This document shows, piece by piece, positions 56,279-64,000 of a stretch of DNA of 64,000 nt. Made by a program: the position numbers and the translations under genes. The stretch comes from Helicobacter pylori (GTDB lineage Bacteria; Campylobacterota; Campylobacteria; Campylobacterales; Helicobacteraceae). The DNA is taken from NCBI RefSeq assembly GCF_001653475.1, contig NZ_CP011487.1:496001-560000 (forward strand), read 5' to 3'. Each line of letters starts with the position of its first letter. Position 1 is the first letter of the stretch. The notes under the pieces are model-generated. The model was given only the letters and a program-made list of their open reading frames with translations, was not told where the DNA came from and searched no databases.

Positions 56279-56593
56279 ATGAAAGGATCAAAAGAAAGGC
56301 TTGATCGTTTCCCTTGCACCTCTTGTTGGCTTTGCTGTAAAAATATCACCGGGATTATTGAGCTCATTGAGTTTGATGCGGGCAATGGGGTGTGCAAGTT
56401 TTTGGATTCAGAAACCAATCTGTGCAAGATTTATGAATCCCGCCCGTTGATTTGCAGGGTTGATGAAGCACACAAAAAGCTTTATTCTCATATCCAGCTG
56501 AAGGAGTTTTATGCTAAAAACGCAGAGGTTTGTAACGCTTTGCAAGAAGCAAATCATATGGATAAGAGCTTTAGGGTTATTCTTAAGAAATAA
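56279..56593 (+). CDS. YkgJ-family cysteine-cluster protein
   Basis: A 104-residue protein with the zinc/iron-binding pattern of the YkgJ family: FPCTSCWLCCKNITGIIE, GVCKFLDSETNLCKIYESRP and LICRVDEAHK, giving seven or eight cysteines in the CxxCxxCC...C...C...RPxxCR layout. Family members are thought to bind an Fe-S cluster or zinc; reactions are mostly unknown. ATG 56279 lies 37 bp after the glycine-zipper gene, likely in the same transcript. It ends 8 bp from the convergent ftsY. Confidence 0.82.
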   Translation: MKGSKERLDRFPCTSCWLCCKNITGIIELIEFDAGNGVCKFLDSETNLCKIYESRPLICRVDEAHKKLYSHIQLKEFYAKNAEVCNALQEANHMDKSFRVILKK

Positions 56594-56601
56594 TTTAGAA
56601 T

Positions 56602-57483
56602 TTATTGTTCCACAAACACTGCATCAACCAAGTCTTCTATAAAGCGTTCTTCATCAAAAGCGATCAAATCGTCTTCTTTTTCGCCCATTCCTAAATAAAG
56701 AATGGGTAATTTCAACTCATACAGCACGCTTAAAATCGCTCCGCCTTTAGAAGTGCCATCAAGCTTAGTCATAATCACGCCGTCTAACGCCAAAGTCTCA
56801 TGGAAAATCTTGGCTTGAGTGAGCCCAGAACTCCCTTGCGTGCCGTCTAAAATAAGGAATTTATAAAAGGGGGCGTCTTTTAAAACTTTAGAGCAGGTGC
56901 GCGCGATTTTAGAAAGCTCGTTTTTAAGGTTGGTCTGGTTGTGTAACCTCCCGGCGGTGTCTATAAAAACTTCATCTATATTTTTAGCGATTGCGCTTTC
57001 TATGGTGTTATAAGCTAGAGAGCTTGGATCGCTCCCTTCTTTAGCGCTAATGACTTGAATGTTAAGCTTTTCGCCCCACAATTGGAGCTGTTTGACTGCG
57101 GCCGCTCTAAAAGTATCGCCTGCCCCTAAAAGCGCTTTTTTATGCTGTTTTAAAGAGAGTTTGGCTAATTTAGCGATCGTTGTGGTTTTACCCGCCCCAT
57201 TAACCCCCACGATCAAATGCACTAAGGGTTTTGTGGTGATAGTTTTTAGGCGGGTTTTATCATAATAGCTTTCCCCGCGCACAAAACGCAACAAAGCGAC
57301 TTCTAATTGCTTGGGCGTAACTAAATCGCCTAAATGCTTTAACAAGCTCTCTATCAAATCGTATTGGATGTCAAAGCCAATCAAAATTTCTTCTAATTCC
57401 TCTTTAGGAACGCTTTGGCGCTTTTTTTCTTTAGCCTCTCCACCCTTAATTTTATTGACAATTTTTTTGAAAAAATTAAACAT
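56602..57483 (-). CDS. ftsY: signal recognition particle receptor FtsY
   Basis: FtsY is the membrane receptor that docks SRP-bound ribosomes at the Sec translocon. The 293-residue NG-domain protein shows the GTPase motifs [53 protein letters not shown] and [20 protein letters not shown]. The acidic A domain of E. coli is nearly absent, as in other Epsilonproteobacteria. Start ATG 57483; the lipoprotein gene upstream ends 6 bp away on the same strand. Confidence 0.96.
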   Translation of the reverse strand: MFNFFKKIVNKIKGGEAKEKKRQSVPKEELEEILIGFDIQYDLIESLLKHLGDLVTPKQLEVALLRFVRGESYYDKTRLKTITTKPLVHLIVGVNGAGKTTTIAKLAKLSLKQHKKALLGAGDTFRAAAVKQLQLWGEKLNIQVISAKEGSDPSSLAYNTIESAIAKNIDEVFIDTAGRLHNQTNLKNELSKIARTCSKVLKDAPFYKFLILDGTQGSSGLTQAKIFHETLALDGVIMTKLDGTSKGGAILSVLYELKLPILYLGMGEKEDDLIAFDEERFIEDLVDAVFVEQ

Positions 57484-57489
57484 GGTTTT

Positions 57490-58047
57490 TTAATCCTTTA
57501 AATTAGAAATATCAAATTGGAGCATTTCTGCTGGCACGATCCCCTGATACATTTTGATCAATTGGTGTTTGTGGTATAAGAGCATGCTGAAAGAATGGTT
57601 TAAAGCGTCATGGTTTAAATGATCAAAAAGAGCGCTATCTTTAGGGTTTAAAATCATAAAATCAGCTTGAGAACGCGAGCTAAAGTCTTTGATTTCATCG
57701 CTTGAATAGGGTTTATTGAGTAAAATAAGCACCCTCAAACGATCTTTAAAAGTTTTTTTTAAGATGTTAAAGGTGGGGGCGTAATCTTTTAAAGAATTAT
57801 CTAAAGCGCTTAAAATCAATAGGGTAGGGGTGTTGGAATTTGGGCTGATATTTAGAGAATCTAAATCGCCCGTAATCGTGTATTCTTGGTTATTTGAATC
57901 CATAGCGGTGTAGGTTTTAGGGCTATCTTGTTGGGTGGTATTGTTTTGAGAATCTTGAGATTTTTGAGAATTTTTACAAGCGCTAAAACCCAACAAAACG
58001 ATAAAAACCAGTGCGATAAAACGCAAAAAATAAGCCTTAATTCTCAT
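57490..58047 (-). CDS. thioredoxin-fold lipoprotein, hypothetical
   Basis: A 185-residue lipoprotein, starting at ATG 58047 (MRIKAYFLRFIALVFIVLLG), chosen because TAAGGA lies ~10 bp upstream; a GTG at 58056 would add three residues. The lipobox is LGFSAC. A Ser/Gln/Asn-rich linker leads to a domain with strands typical of thioredoxin-like folds (TPTLLILSALDNSLKDYAPT, LRVLILLNKPYSSDEIKDFS, SFSMLLYHKHQLIKMYQGIV) but without a CxxC redox motif. A role as an envelope thioredoxin-like carrier without redox activity is a guess. It sits 6 bp upstream of ftsY. Confidence 0.75.
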   Translation of the reverse strand: MRIKAYFLRFIALVFIVLLGFSACKNSQKSQDSQNNTTQQDSPKTYTAMDSNNQEYTITGDLDSLNISPNSNTPTLLILSALDNSLKDYAPTFNILKKTFKDRLRVLILLNKPYSSDEIKDFSSRSQADFMILNPKDSALFDHLNHDALNHSFSMLLYHKHQLIKMYQGIVPAEMLQFDISNLKD

Positions 58048-58135
58048 TATAAACACATCCTTAAGAATAATAAAATGCTAACTAATAACCTAAAATTATA
58101 CTATAATGTAAGTCTAAAATTTAAGGATTATAACC

Positions 58136-58819
58136 ATTAAAACGATTTTTAGAGATTTTTGTAAAGAACGCTTGAAAAGGGCTAAACCAACCAAATATAA
58201 AGCAGTCAGGGATAAATTGGCTTGCAAGCTTTTATTTTGGAAACTCAAAGATTATCAAAATATTTTATTGTATAGCCCATTAGGGCATGAGCTTGACATT
58301 AGGTCTTTGATTTTGAAGTTAAGGCAAGAAAATAAGTGTGTGTGGTTGCCTAAAAGCATCAAAAAAGGCGCTAATTTTTCTAAAGAGGGTTTCACTATCG
58401 CACCCTTTAGGTTGCCCTTAAAGCGTTTGGGGTGGTTTGATGAACCGAGTTTGTCGCGCCATTATAAGCGGGAATTAGATTGTATTGTCGTGCCGATTTT
58501 AGGAATGGATACAAGCTTTAGGCGCGTGGGTTTTGGGCTAGGCATGTATGATAGGAGTTTGCCAAAATTGCTCAAAAGGCAACTAAAACGCCCCTTAATC
58601 GTGTTTGTGAGTAGGGAGTTAGCGGTAGCTAATGGTGTTCTTACAGACGCCTATGACATTGAAGCGGATCTTTATATGAATGCTCGTATCGTTATGAAGA
58701 ATAACAAAAGGAAACATTATGAGCAGCGGGTTAATTTACATTTCATTAGAAGTCTTGGTAGCGTGTTTGATTACCGCTCTAGTCACATATTATGTGATGA
58801 AAAGGATCTATTACGCTAG
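58136..58819 (+). CDS. 5-formyltetrahydrofolate cyclo-ligase, probable ATT start
   Basis: This ATP-dependent enzyme converts 5-formyl-THF to 5,10-methenyl-THF, rescuing folate. The signature is VPILGMDTSFRRVGFGLGMYDR (Gly-rich loop ending YDR), with LLYSPLGHELDIRSLI before it. The first canonical start is TTG 58172, but coding continues upstream as KTIFRDFCKERLKRAKP, the family's usual N-terminus, to ATT 58136, 8 bp after TTAAGGA. I therefore extend to ATT, giving ~227 residues. The last 101 bp overlap the rny gene in another frame. If the ATT is not used, the protein starts at 58172 and lacks its first helix. Confidence 0.75.
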   Translation: MKTIFRDFCKERLKRAKPTKYKAVRDKLACKLLFWKLKDYQNILLYSPLGHELDIRSLILKLRQENKCVWLPKSIKKGANFSKEGFTIAPFRLPLKRLGWFDEPSLSRHYKRELDCIVVPILGMDTSFRRVGFGLGMYDRSLPKLLKRQLKRPLIVFVSRELAVANGVLTDAYDIEADLYMNARIVMKNNKRKHYEQRVNLHFIRSLGSVFDYRSSHILCDEKDLLR

Positions 58820-60308
58820 AGGGCAAGCCGTTTTAAAAAACGCTTCAGCTAAAGCCAAATTGATGGAGTTTCAAGCGAAATCTTTTATAGAAGCTGAAGA
58901 GATGCGCATGAAAAGCCAAGAATGCAAATTGCAACAGCAATATGAAAACAAGAACTTGCAACTCCAAATTCATTTTGACAAAAAAGAAGTGCATTTGAAG
59001 CATTTAGAAGCGCAGCACAAAGAATTTGTAAGAGATGAAAAACGCTATTTAGAAAAAGAAAAACAAGAGCTTGAAAAAGAACGCCAAATTTTAGAACAAG
59101 AGAAGGAAAATTTTGAAAAACAGCGCGCTGTTTGCAAAGAAGCTCAAGCCAAAGCGCTAGATGCGATGCTCAATTACATGGCTTATACCAAAGATGAAAT
59201 TAAAAGCATGATTTTAGAGCAATTAGAAGAAGAATTAGAAGTGCAAAAAAGCGCGTTAATCAGGCGTTATGAAAAAGAAGCCAAAGAAGAGGGCAAGAAA
59301 AAATCGTATGCCATTTTAGCGGAAGCGACAGCCTGTTTTGCGGGTAATTATGCGACAGAGAATTTAACAACTCGTATTGCTTTGCCTTGCTCAGATTATA
59401 TCGGTCGTGTGATAGGCAAAGACGGGAAAAATATTGAGGCGTTTAAAAAAGTCAGCGGAGTGGATATAGAATTTAGCGAAGATAGCAGCGAATTGTGTTT
59501 GTCCAGTTTCAATCTTTATCGGCGTGAAGTAGCGAGCGAGACGCTTAAAATTTTAATAGAAGACGGCCGTATCCAGCCTAATAGGATTGAAGAGGTTTAT
59601 CATAGAGTCGCGCGCAACATGGAAAAAGAATTGCTTTCTGAAGGGGAGAGCGTGGTGTTAGAATTAGAGCTTGGGGCTATGGAAGATGAACTTAAAATTT
59701 TAATAGGCAAAATGCGTTATCGCTCTAGTTTTGGGCAAAACGCCTTACAACATTCTAAAGAAGTCGCTCTTTTAGCCGGCTTGATTGCAGAACAGCTTGG
59801 GGGGGATAAAAAGCTCGCCAGAAGAGCCGGTATTTTGCATGATATTGGTAAAGCGCTCACCCAAGAGCTTGGGAGAGACCATGTGAATTTAGGGGTTGAA
59901 GTGTGCAAGCGCCATAAAGAAGACCCGGTTGTGATTAATGCGATTTATGCCCACCATGGGCATGAAGAGATCATGAGCGTAGAGTGCGCGAGCGTGTGTG
60001 CGGCTGATGCGCTTTCAGCAGGGCGTCCTGGGGCTAGAAGAAAGAGCGATGAAGAATACGCTAAACGCATGCAAACTTTAGAAGAGATCGCGCTAGAATT
60101 TGATGGGGTGGAAAAAGCGTATGCGATGGAGAGCGGGCGAGAATTAAGAGTGATAGTCAAATCTAGCCAAGTCAGGGACAATCAAATGCCTATTATTGCC
60201 AGAAAGATCGCTAAAAAGATAGAAGAGAGTGCTCAGTATGTGGGCGAAGTGGGCGTGCAAGTGGTGCGAGAAAGCCGTTTCAAAACGACCGCTACGCTCA
60301 AGCAATAA
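58719..60308 (+). CDS. rny: ribonuclease Y
   Basis: RNase Y is a membrane-anchored endoribonuclease that starts mRNA decay in bacteria lacking a dominant RNase E. The 529 residues show an N-terminal membrane helix (LEVLVACLITALVTYYVMKR), a long coiled coil (about 60-180), a KH domain (RVIGKDGKNIEAFKKVSGVD) and the HD phosphohydrolase domain (GILHDIGKALTQELG, INAIYAHHGHEEIM). ATG 58719 follows AAAGGAAA. Its first 101 bp are shared with the cyclo-ligase gene. Confidence 0.95.
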   Translation: MSSGLIYISLEVLVACLITALVTYYVMKRIYYARGQAVLKNASAKAKLMEFQAKSFIEAEEMRMKSQECKLQQQYENKNLQLQIHFDKKEVHLKHLEAQHKEFVRDEKRYLEKEKQELEKERQILEQEKENFEKQRAVCKEAQAKALDAMLNYMAYTKDEIKSMILEQLEEELEVQKSALIRRYEKEAKEEGKKKSYAILAEATACFAGNYATENLTTRIALPCSDYIGRVIGKDGKNIEAFKKVSGVDIEFSEDSSELCLSSFNLYRREVASETLKILIEDGRIQPNRIEEVYHRVARNMEKELLSEGESVVLELELGAMEDELKILIGKMRYRSSFGQNALQHSKEVALLAGLIAEQLGGDKKLARRAGILHDIGKALTQELGRDHVNLGVEVCKRHKEDPVVINAIYAHHGHEEIMSVECASVCAADALSAGRPGARRKSDEEYAKRMQTLEEIALEFDGVEKAYAMESGRELRVIVKSSQVRDNQMPIIARKIAKKIEESAQYVGEVGVQVVRESRFKTTATLKQ

Positions 60309-61634
60309 TCAAGCTTTTTTCCCGCACCTTTTCCAAACGCCTTTAGAAAAAACTTTATAATAGATGAATGAGCGCAAAAAAGTTTCTGATGCGATCACTA
60401 CAAAAATAAATTCCACCTTAAAATGATAAATTAAAAGCAAGTAAATGGGCATGATCCTTAACCCCCATAAGCTTAGGGTGTTAATATATAGTGAGACTTT
60501 AGAAATGCCAGCCCCTCTAAAAACTCCATCTAGCACAAAATACCCAATTAAGGGAGCTTGAGAGAGACCCACAGCGATCAAATAAGATCGCGCCACTTCC
60601 AAAACTTCTTCATCTTGAGAAAAAAGGCTCGCAAATTCTTTAGCAAATAAGACTAAAACAATCCCTAAAACCCCCATTAAACCCATAGAGATTTTTAAAA
60701 TCAAATGCGCGTATTCTGTGGCGATCTTTGGCTTGTTCGCTCCCAAATTTTGCCCTGTTAAAACCATCGCTGCGATCATAAACCCAAATCCGGGCATAAA
60801 CGAAAAGGTTTCAACTCTAATACCTATTTGCATGCCCGCTAACACTTTATCCCCATAGCTCGCTACAAATTTGGATAAGAGTATTAAAGAAAATAAGCTC
60901 AATAAGCGCTCAAACCCGGCCGGCCAACCCACTCTAAACATGGTTTTTAAAAAAGAAAAATTAAAGGTTATTTTGAATTTTAAAGGGATTTTTTTGATTT
61001 GTATCCAAACGCCAAGCACGAGTAATTCCCAATAAGAGACAATCACATTCGCTAAAGCAGAGCCTACAATCCCCATTTCTTTAAAACCAAAATCCCCAAA
61101 AATCAAGGCTTGATTCAAGAAAATGCATGTAATGACCATGATGATTTTGACAATAAAGGGAGTTAGGGTGTCTGAAAAGCTAGCGAGCGCTGAAACTAAA
61201 ACATTTTTTAAAAAAATACTCGGTAGCGCGATAACTAAGACTTCTAAATAATCTTGTGTCAATTGGCGCGAAGGATCTTGCAATTGCATCCAATTTAAAA
61301 AAGGCTCAATCAAAAAATAAGAAACAAACAGCACACCCAAACAGATCGCAAACGCTCCTATAAAAATACTTGAAAAAGCGTGATTGATTTGAGTAAAATC
61401 CCTAGCTCCCACAAGCCTGGAAAGAATGGCATTAGTGCCGGTGTATAAAATCGTATTGATACCATAAAAAAGCATCAAAAATTGCAAACCCACCCCTAGA
61501 GCCACAATGTGATGGTGCGAAATCTTGCCTACAAAAAAAACCGAGAGTGCAACCACTAGCACATCTAAAAAGGCATTGACCCCAGAAGGTAAGGCTAAAG
61601 AAAAAATTTTCTTAACTTGATAGATTAGCCTAAT
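60309..61634 (-). CDS. MATE-family efflux protein, probable ATT start
   Basis: A DinF/NorM-type multidrug and toxin extrusion transporter with ~12 helices. From the first GTG (61562) it has 417 residues, but coding sequence continues upstream as KKIFSLALPSGVNAFLD, the family's first-helix motif, to ATT 61634, which is 8 bp after GGAG. That gives 441 residues, the usual family size, so I use 61634. Conserved stretches include IGIRVETFSFMPGFGFMIAA and QAPLIGYFVLDGVFRGAG. It overlaps the end of the Na+/H+ antiporter gene by 10 bp if the ATT is correct. Confidence 0.82.
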   Translation of the reverse strand: MRLIYQVKKIFSLALPSGVNAFLDVLVVALSVFFVGKISHHHIVALGVGLQFLMLFYGINTILYTGTNAILSRLVGARDFTQINHAFSSIFIGAFAICLGVLFVSYFLIEPFLNWMQLQDPSRQLTQDYLEVLVIALPSIFLKNVLVSALASFSDTLTPFIVKIIMVITCIFLNQALIFGDFGFKEMGIVGSALANVIVSYWELLVLGVWIQIKKIPLKFKITFNFSFLKTMFRVGWPAGFERLLSLFSLILLSKFVASYGDKVLAGMQIGIRVETFSFMPGFGFMIAAMVLTGQNLGANKPKIATEYAHLILKISMGLMGVLGIVLVLFAKEFASLFSQDEEVLEVARSYLIAVGLSQAPLIGYFVLDGVFRGAGISKVSLYINTLSLWGLRIMPIYLLLIYHFKVEFIFVVIASETFLRSFIYYKVFSKGVWKRCGKKA

Positions 61635-62938
61635 AGTAACGCTCCAACCACTCCAAAAACAATCAAAGGGAGGTTATAGACTAAAAAAGTCGGCACGCAT
61701 GTGTCATAGATATGATTGTGTTGGTTGTCTGCGTTAAGCCCGCAAGTGGGTCCCATGGTGCTATCGCTAGCCGGTGAGCCTGCATCGCCTAAAGCTGCGG
61801 CTATGCCGATGAGTAAAATCGTAGATTCTGCGCTAAAACCTAATTTCGTGCATAAAGGGACATAAAACACAGCGATGATAGGAATAGTGCCAAAAGAAGT
61901 CCCTATCCCCATGGTGATAAAAAGCCCTACAACAAGCATTAAAAAAGCCCCTAAAAGCTTCCCTTGGATTACGCTTGTGATCGCATTCACTAAGCCCTCT
62001 ATCGCATGCACTTTTTGCAACACTTCTCCAAACCCGCTAGCCACTAACATCACAAAAGCGATAAACGCCATCATTTTCACGCTATCATCCATAAGCGAGT
62101 CTGTTTCTTTAAACTTAATGCCACGACCCAGTAAGATGATCGCTAACGCTAAAAAGGCGGCTAAGGGCATAGAATCGGTGGCTAATTGGATCGCAAACGC
62201 CACGATAATCCCTATAAAAGTCAAATAGTCATGGTAGTTTAATTGGAGCGAATCGTAACTTTCTATATTAAAAGATTTTTCTTTGTAGTGTCTGGGTTTT
62301 TTGTATAGCGTTAATACGGCAACAAGCAGCCCAACAACCATCGCTAACCCTGCTATCCACATCACTCCTGTGATTTGCGCTAGGGTAGCGCTAACGCCAT
62401 TAGCTTTTAATTGCTCTAAAATGGTGGTTTGAAAAATCAAGCCAAACCCTACAGGAAGCACCAAGTAGGGGGCTTGCAAGCCAAAGGTTAAAGCGCAAGC
62501 GACCGCTCTTCTATCCAATTCCAGCCGGTTCATTAAATGCAAAAGAGGGGGGATTAAAATAGGGATAAAAGCGATATGCACCGGCACTAAATTTTGCGAA
62601 AAACATGCGATGAAAGCGATCAAAAAGCAAAAAGTGGATCGCTTGTAATTCATTAAGCCTATTAATTTACTCAAAGCGACTTTAATGAGATTGCTTTTAG
62701 CGATCGCTACCGCTAAAGCCCCTAAAAGGATGTAGCTTAAAGCGATGTTTAAATTGCCTTTCATGCCATCTATCATTGCATTAAAACTCTCCGTGATCCC
62801 AAGCCCTCCCATAAGTCCTGCTATGAGAGTCGCGCTAATCATAGAAAGCATGACATTGAGCCTTAAAAGGCTAAGAACGCACATGCAAATGATAGCCACA
62901 AAGGCAGGATTGCTCCATATAGAGCTATTTTCTAGCAT
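61625..62938 (-). CDS. NhaC-like Na+/H+ antiporter family protein
   Basis: A 437-residue polytopic membrane protein of the Na+/H+ antiporter (NhaC/YuiF-like) group. It has ~12 helices; conserved stretches include SYILLGALAVAIAKSNLIKV, FLIAFIACFSQNLVPVHIAF, ALGDAGSPASDSTMGPTCGL with polar residues typical of ion-binding loops, and GIGTSFGTIPIIAVFYVPLC. Substrate could be Na+/H+ or a small organic acid; family annotation is general. ATG 62938 follows AAGGAG. It is upstream of, and slightly overlaps, the MATE gene. Confidence 0.82.
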   Translation of the reverse strand: MLENSSIWSNPAFVAIICMCVLSLLRLNVMLSMISATLIAGLMGGLGITESFNAMIDGMKGNLNIALSYILLGALAVAIAKSNLIKVALSKLIGLMNYKRSTFCFLIAFIACFSQNLVPVHIAFIPILIPPLLHLMNRLELDRRAVACALTFGLQAPYLVLPVGFGLIFQTTILEQLKANGVSATLAQITGVMWIAGLAMVVGLLVAVLTLYKKPRHYKEKSFNIESYDSLQLNYHDYLTFIGIIVAFAIQLATDSMPLAAFLALAIILLGRGIKFKETDSLMDDSVKMMAFIAFVMLVASGFGEVLQKVHAIEGLVNAITSVIQGKLLGAFLMLVVGLFITMGIGTSFGTIPIIAVFYVPLCTKLGFSAESTILLIGIAAALGDAGSPASDSTMGPTCGLNADNQHNHIYDTCVPTFLVYNLPLIVFGVVGALLLG

Positions 62939-62966
62939 TTTTGCTCCTTGTTAAAATAAAAATACC

Positions 62967-62992
62967 GTGCAAAAATGATAGAATTTTTGCAC
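62967..62992 (-). terminator. 10-bp stem hairpin downstream of the amidase gene
   Basis: GTGCAAAAAT (62967-62976), a 6-nt loop, and ATTTTTGCAC (62983-62992). Read from the minus strand it is followed by CGGTATTTTTATTTT, so it fits a transcription terminator for the gene ending at 63069. A third copy of the half-site, GTGCAAAAA, follows near 63001. Confidence 0.55.
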
Positions 62993-63068
62993 TTGTTTAG
63001 TGCAAAAAACCGCATCTACCATGTTTAATCCTTTCTATAACCTTAATTTCTAATTTTAAATTGACTGA

Positions 63069-63947
63069 TTAAATATAGCGTTTCAACAAATCGTTATAAA
63101 AATCAATGCGTCTGTCTCTCAAAAACGGCCACATTCGGCGCACTTCTTCGGTGCGTTCTAAATCAATTTCCGCATACAAAATTTCTTCTTTATCGCTCGC
63201 TTTAGCTAAAAATTCGCCCAAAGCCCCCACCACAAAACTAGAGCCAAAAAAAGTAATGCCCCCCTTAATCACGCCGCTGGGATCTAACTCTACGCCCACT
63301 CTGTTAGTCGCAATCAAAGGCAAGCCATTAGCGATCGCATGCCCTCTTTGGATAGTCTCCCATGCGTTTTGCTGACGCTTTTTTTCTTCATTAGAGTCTT
63401 CTTCTAAAAACCCTATCGCGCTAGGATAGATTAAAATTTCTGCCCCTTTTAAAGCCATAATTCTTGCTGCTTCAGGATACCATTGATCCCAACACACCAT
63501 AAGCCCTAATTTGCCCACGCTTGTAACAATAGGCTCAAAGCCCAAATCCCCCGGCGTGAAATAAAATTTTTCATAAAACCCTGGGTCATCAGGAATGTGC
63601 ATTTTGCGATACACTCCAGCGATTGATCCATCTTTTTCAAACACGACAGCACTATTGTGATACAACCCTTTAGTGCGCTTTTCAAATAAAGAAGCAATCA
63701 ACACCACTTGAAATTTTTGAGCTAAAGCGCTAAAAAAAGCCTTATCTTCTTCAAAATATTCGCCCAAATCAAAAAATTTAGGGTTTTCGCTCTGGCAAAA
63801 ATAACTATAAGGGTTTAATTCTTGCAACACCACTAAATTGGTTTTAGGGTGTTTTTTTAGCGCTTGTTCAAGCAAGTTCGCTGTATGCTCTATGGTTTTT
63901 TTTCTAGAGCCGCAATAGGCATGCTGGAGGACGCTCGTGCAAATCAT
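63069..63947 (-). CDS. aguB: N-carbamoylputrescine amidase-like nitrilase
   Basis: A 292-residue nitrilase-superfamily amidase. The Glu-Lys-Cys triad is seen in LVVLQELNPYSYFCQ (Glu), AGVYRKMHIPDDPGFYEKFY (Lys) and GKLGLMVCWDQWYPEAARIM (Cys). The HIPDDPGFYEKFYF stretch and GITFFGSSFVVGALGEFL are typical of N-carbamoylputrescine amidases, the last step of the agmatine-to-putrescine route, which a nearby agmatine deiminase would complete if present outside the window. Start ATG 63947. It is 3 bp downstream of an acidic-tailed gene. Confidence 0.88.
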   Translation of the reverse strand: MICTSVLQHAYCGSRKKTIEHTANLLEQALKKHPKTNLVVLQELNPYSYFCQSENPKFFDLGEYFEEDKAFFSALAQKFQVVLIASLFEKRTKGLYHNSAVVFEKDGSIAGVYRKMHIPDDPGFYEKFYFTPGDLGFEPIVTSVGKLGLMVCWDQWYPEAARIMALKGAEILIYPSAIGFLEEDSNEEKKRQQNAWETIQRGHAIANGLPLIATNRVGVELDPSGVIKGGITFFGSSFVVGALGEFLAKASDKEEILYAEIDLERTEEVRRMWPFLRDRRIDFYNDLLKRYI

Positions 63948-63950
63948 TTT

Positions 63951-64000
63951 TCACTCTTCTTCATAATCAGAGTTAAAGTCTTCATAATCGTCATCATCAT
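63951..64000 (-). CDS. 3' end of a gene with an acidic C-terminus
   Basis: The last 16 codons before TGA (63953-63951) read DDDDYEDFNSDYEEE, an acidic tail. The rest lies beyond the right edge, so the gene cannot be named. It is 3 bp upstream of aguB and probably co-transcribed. Confidence 0.6.
   Translation of the reverse strand, partial: DDDDYEDFNSDYEEE

Overview
The window is chromosomal DNA of Helicobacter pylori. It is AT-rich and encodes recognisable H. pylori proteins: HpaA, HofE, HofF, AmiA, a FecA-type receptor, a CadA metal ATPase, Epsilonproteobacterial MotA/MotB and FlhB, and a tmRNA with an H. pylori-type tag. Gene order follows, as I recall it, strain 26695 from uvrC (about HP0821) to the carbamoylputrescine amidase (about HP0757). 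I see no tRNA, rRNA, CRISPR array, insertion sequence or prophage.

Layout. 1-6.6 kb: minus-strand block with uvrC (partial), an osmolyte ABC transporter, motA/motB, a ThiF/MoeB-type adenylyltransferase and a metallo-beta-lactamase hydrolase. 6.7-10 kb: plus-strand genes (MidA-type methyltransferase, rsmD, fliL, acpS). A 438-bp gap here holds a candidate minus-strand small RNA with a T13 tract directly upstream of its -10 box. 10-17.7 kb: frameshifted fecA-type receptor, glycosyltransferase, riboflavin genes. 17.7-19.2 kb: molybdenum cofactor genes moaD, moaE, mog, moaC. 19.3-27.2 kb: hpaA, an outer-membrane protein, tig-clpP-def-comM, cadA. 27.2-28.5 kb: orphan type I specificity subunit hsdS with internal repeats. 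28.7-39.3 kb: hofF, lolC/E, secA, lolA, tmRNA, hofE and secreted proteins. 39.3-51.6 kb: acnB, an mqnA-like gene, pyrH-rpoZ-spoT-tyrS, amiA, flhB. 51.6-56.6 kb: mobA, broken moaA and a partly decayed cassette of glycine-zipper proteins. 56.6-64 kb: ftsY, a 5-FTHF cyclo-ligase, rny, MATE and Na+/H+ transporters, and the amidase.

Two themes stand out. First, molybdenum cofactor synthesis looks dead or dying. moaA carries an internal deletion and several frameshifts, moaC is frameshifted, moaD has lost its essential C-terminal Gly-Gly, moaE has lost its N-terminal half, mog is frameshifted at its end with an Asp in the TTGGTGP loop, and mobA has LDGG in place of LAGG. Second, 53.1-56.6 kb holds an operon-like cassette (large glycine-zipper protein, small protein, second glycine-zipper protein, YkgJ-type cysteine-cluster protein) between moaA and ftsY. 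Its first gene opens with a signal-like segment and a G13 tract and is broken; the last two genes are intact. I cannot assign its function.

Reversible variation is suggested at three places: the T13 promoter tract, the G13 tract, and hsdS, whose 59/58-bp repeats and TELN units match known ways type I systems change DNA specificity. Comparisons with other H. pylori strains come from memory and are marked as inference. Several single-base lesions sit in homopolymers and should be confirmed against raw reads.
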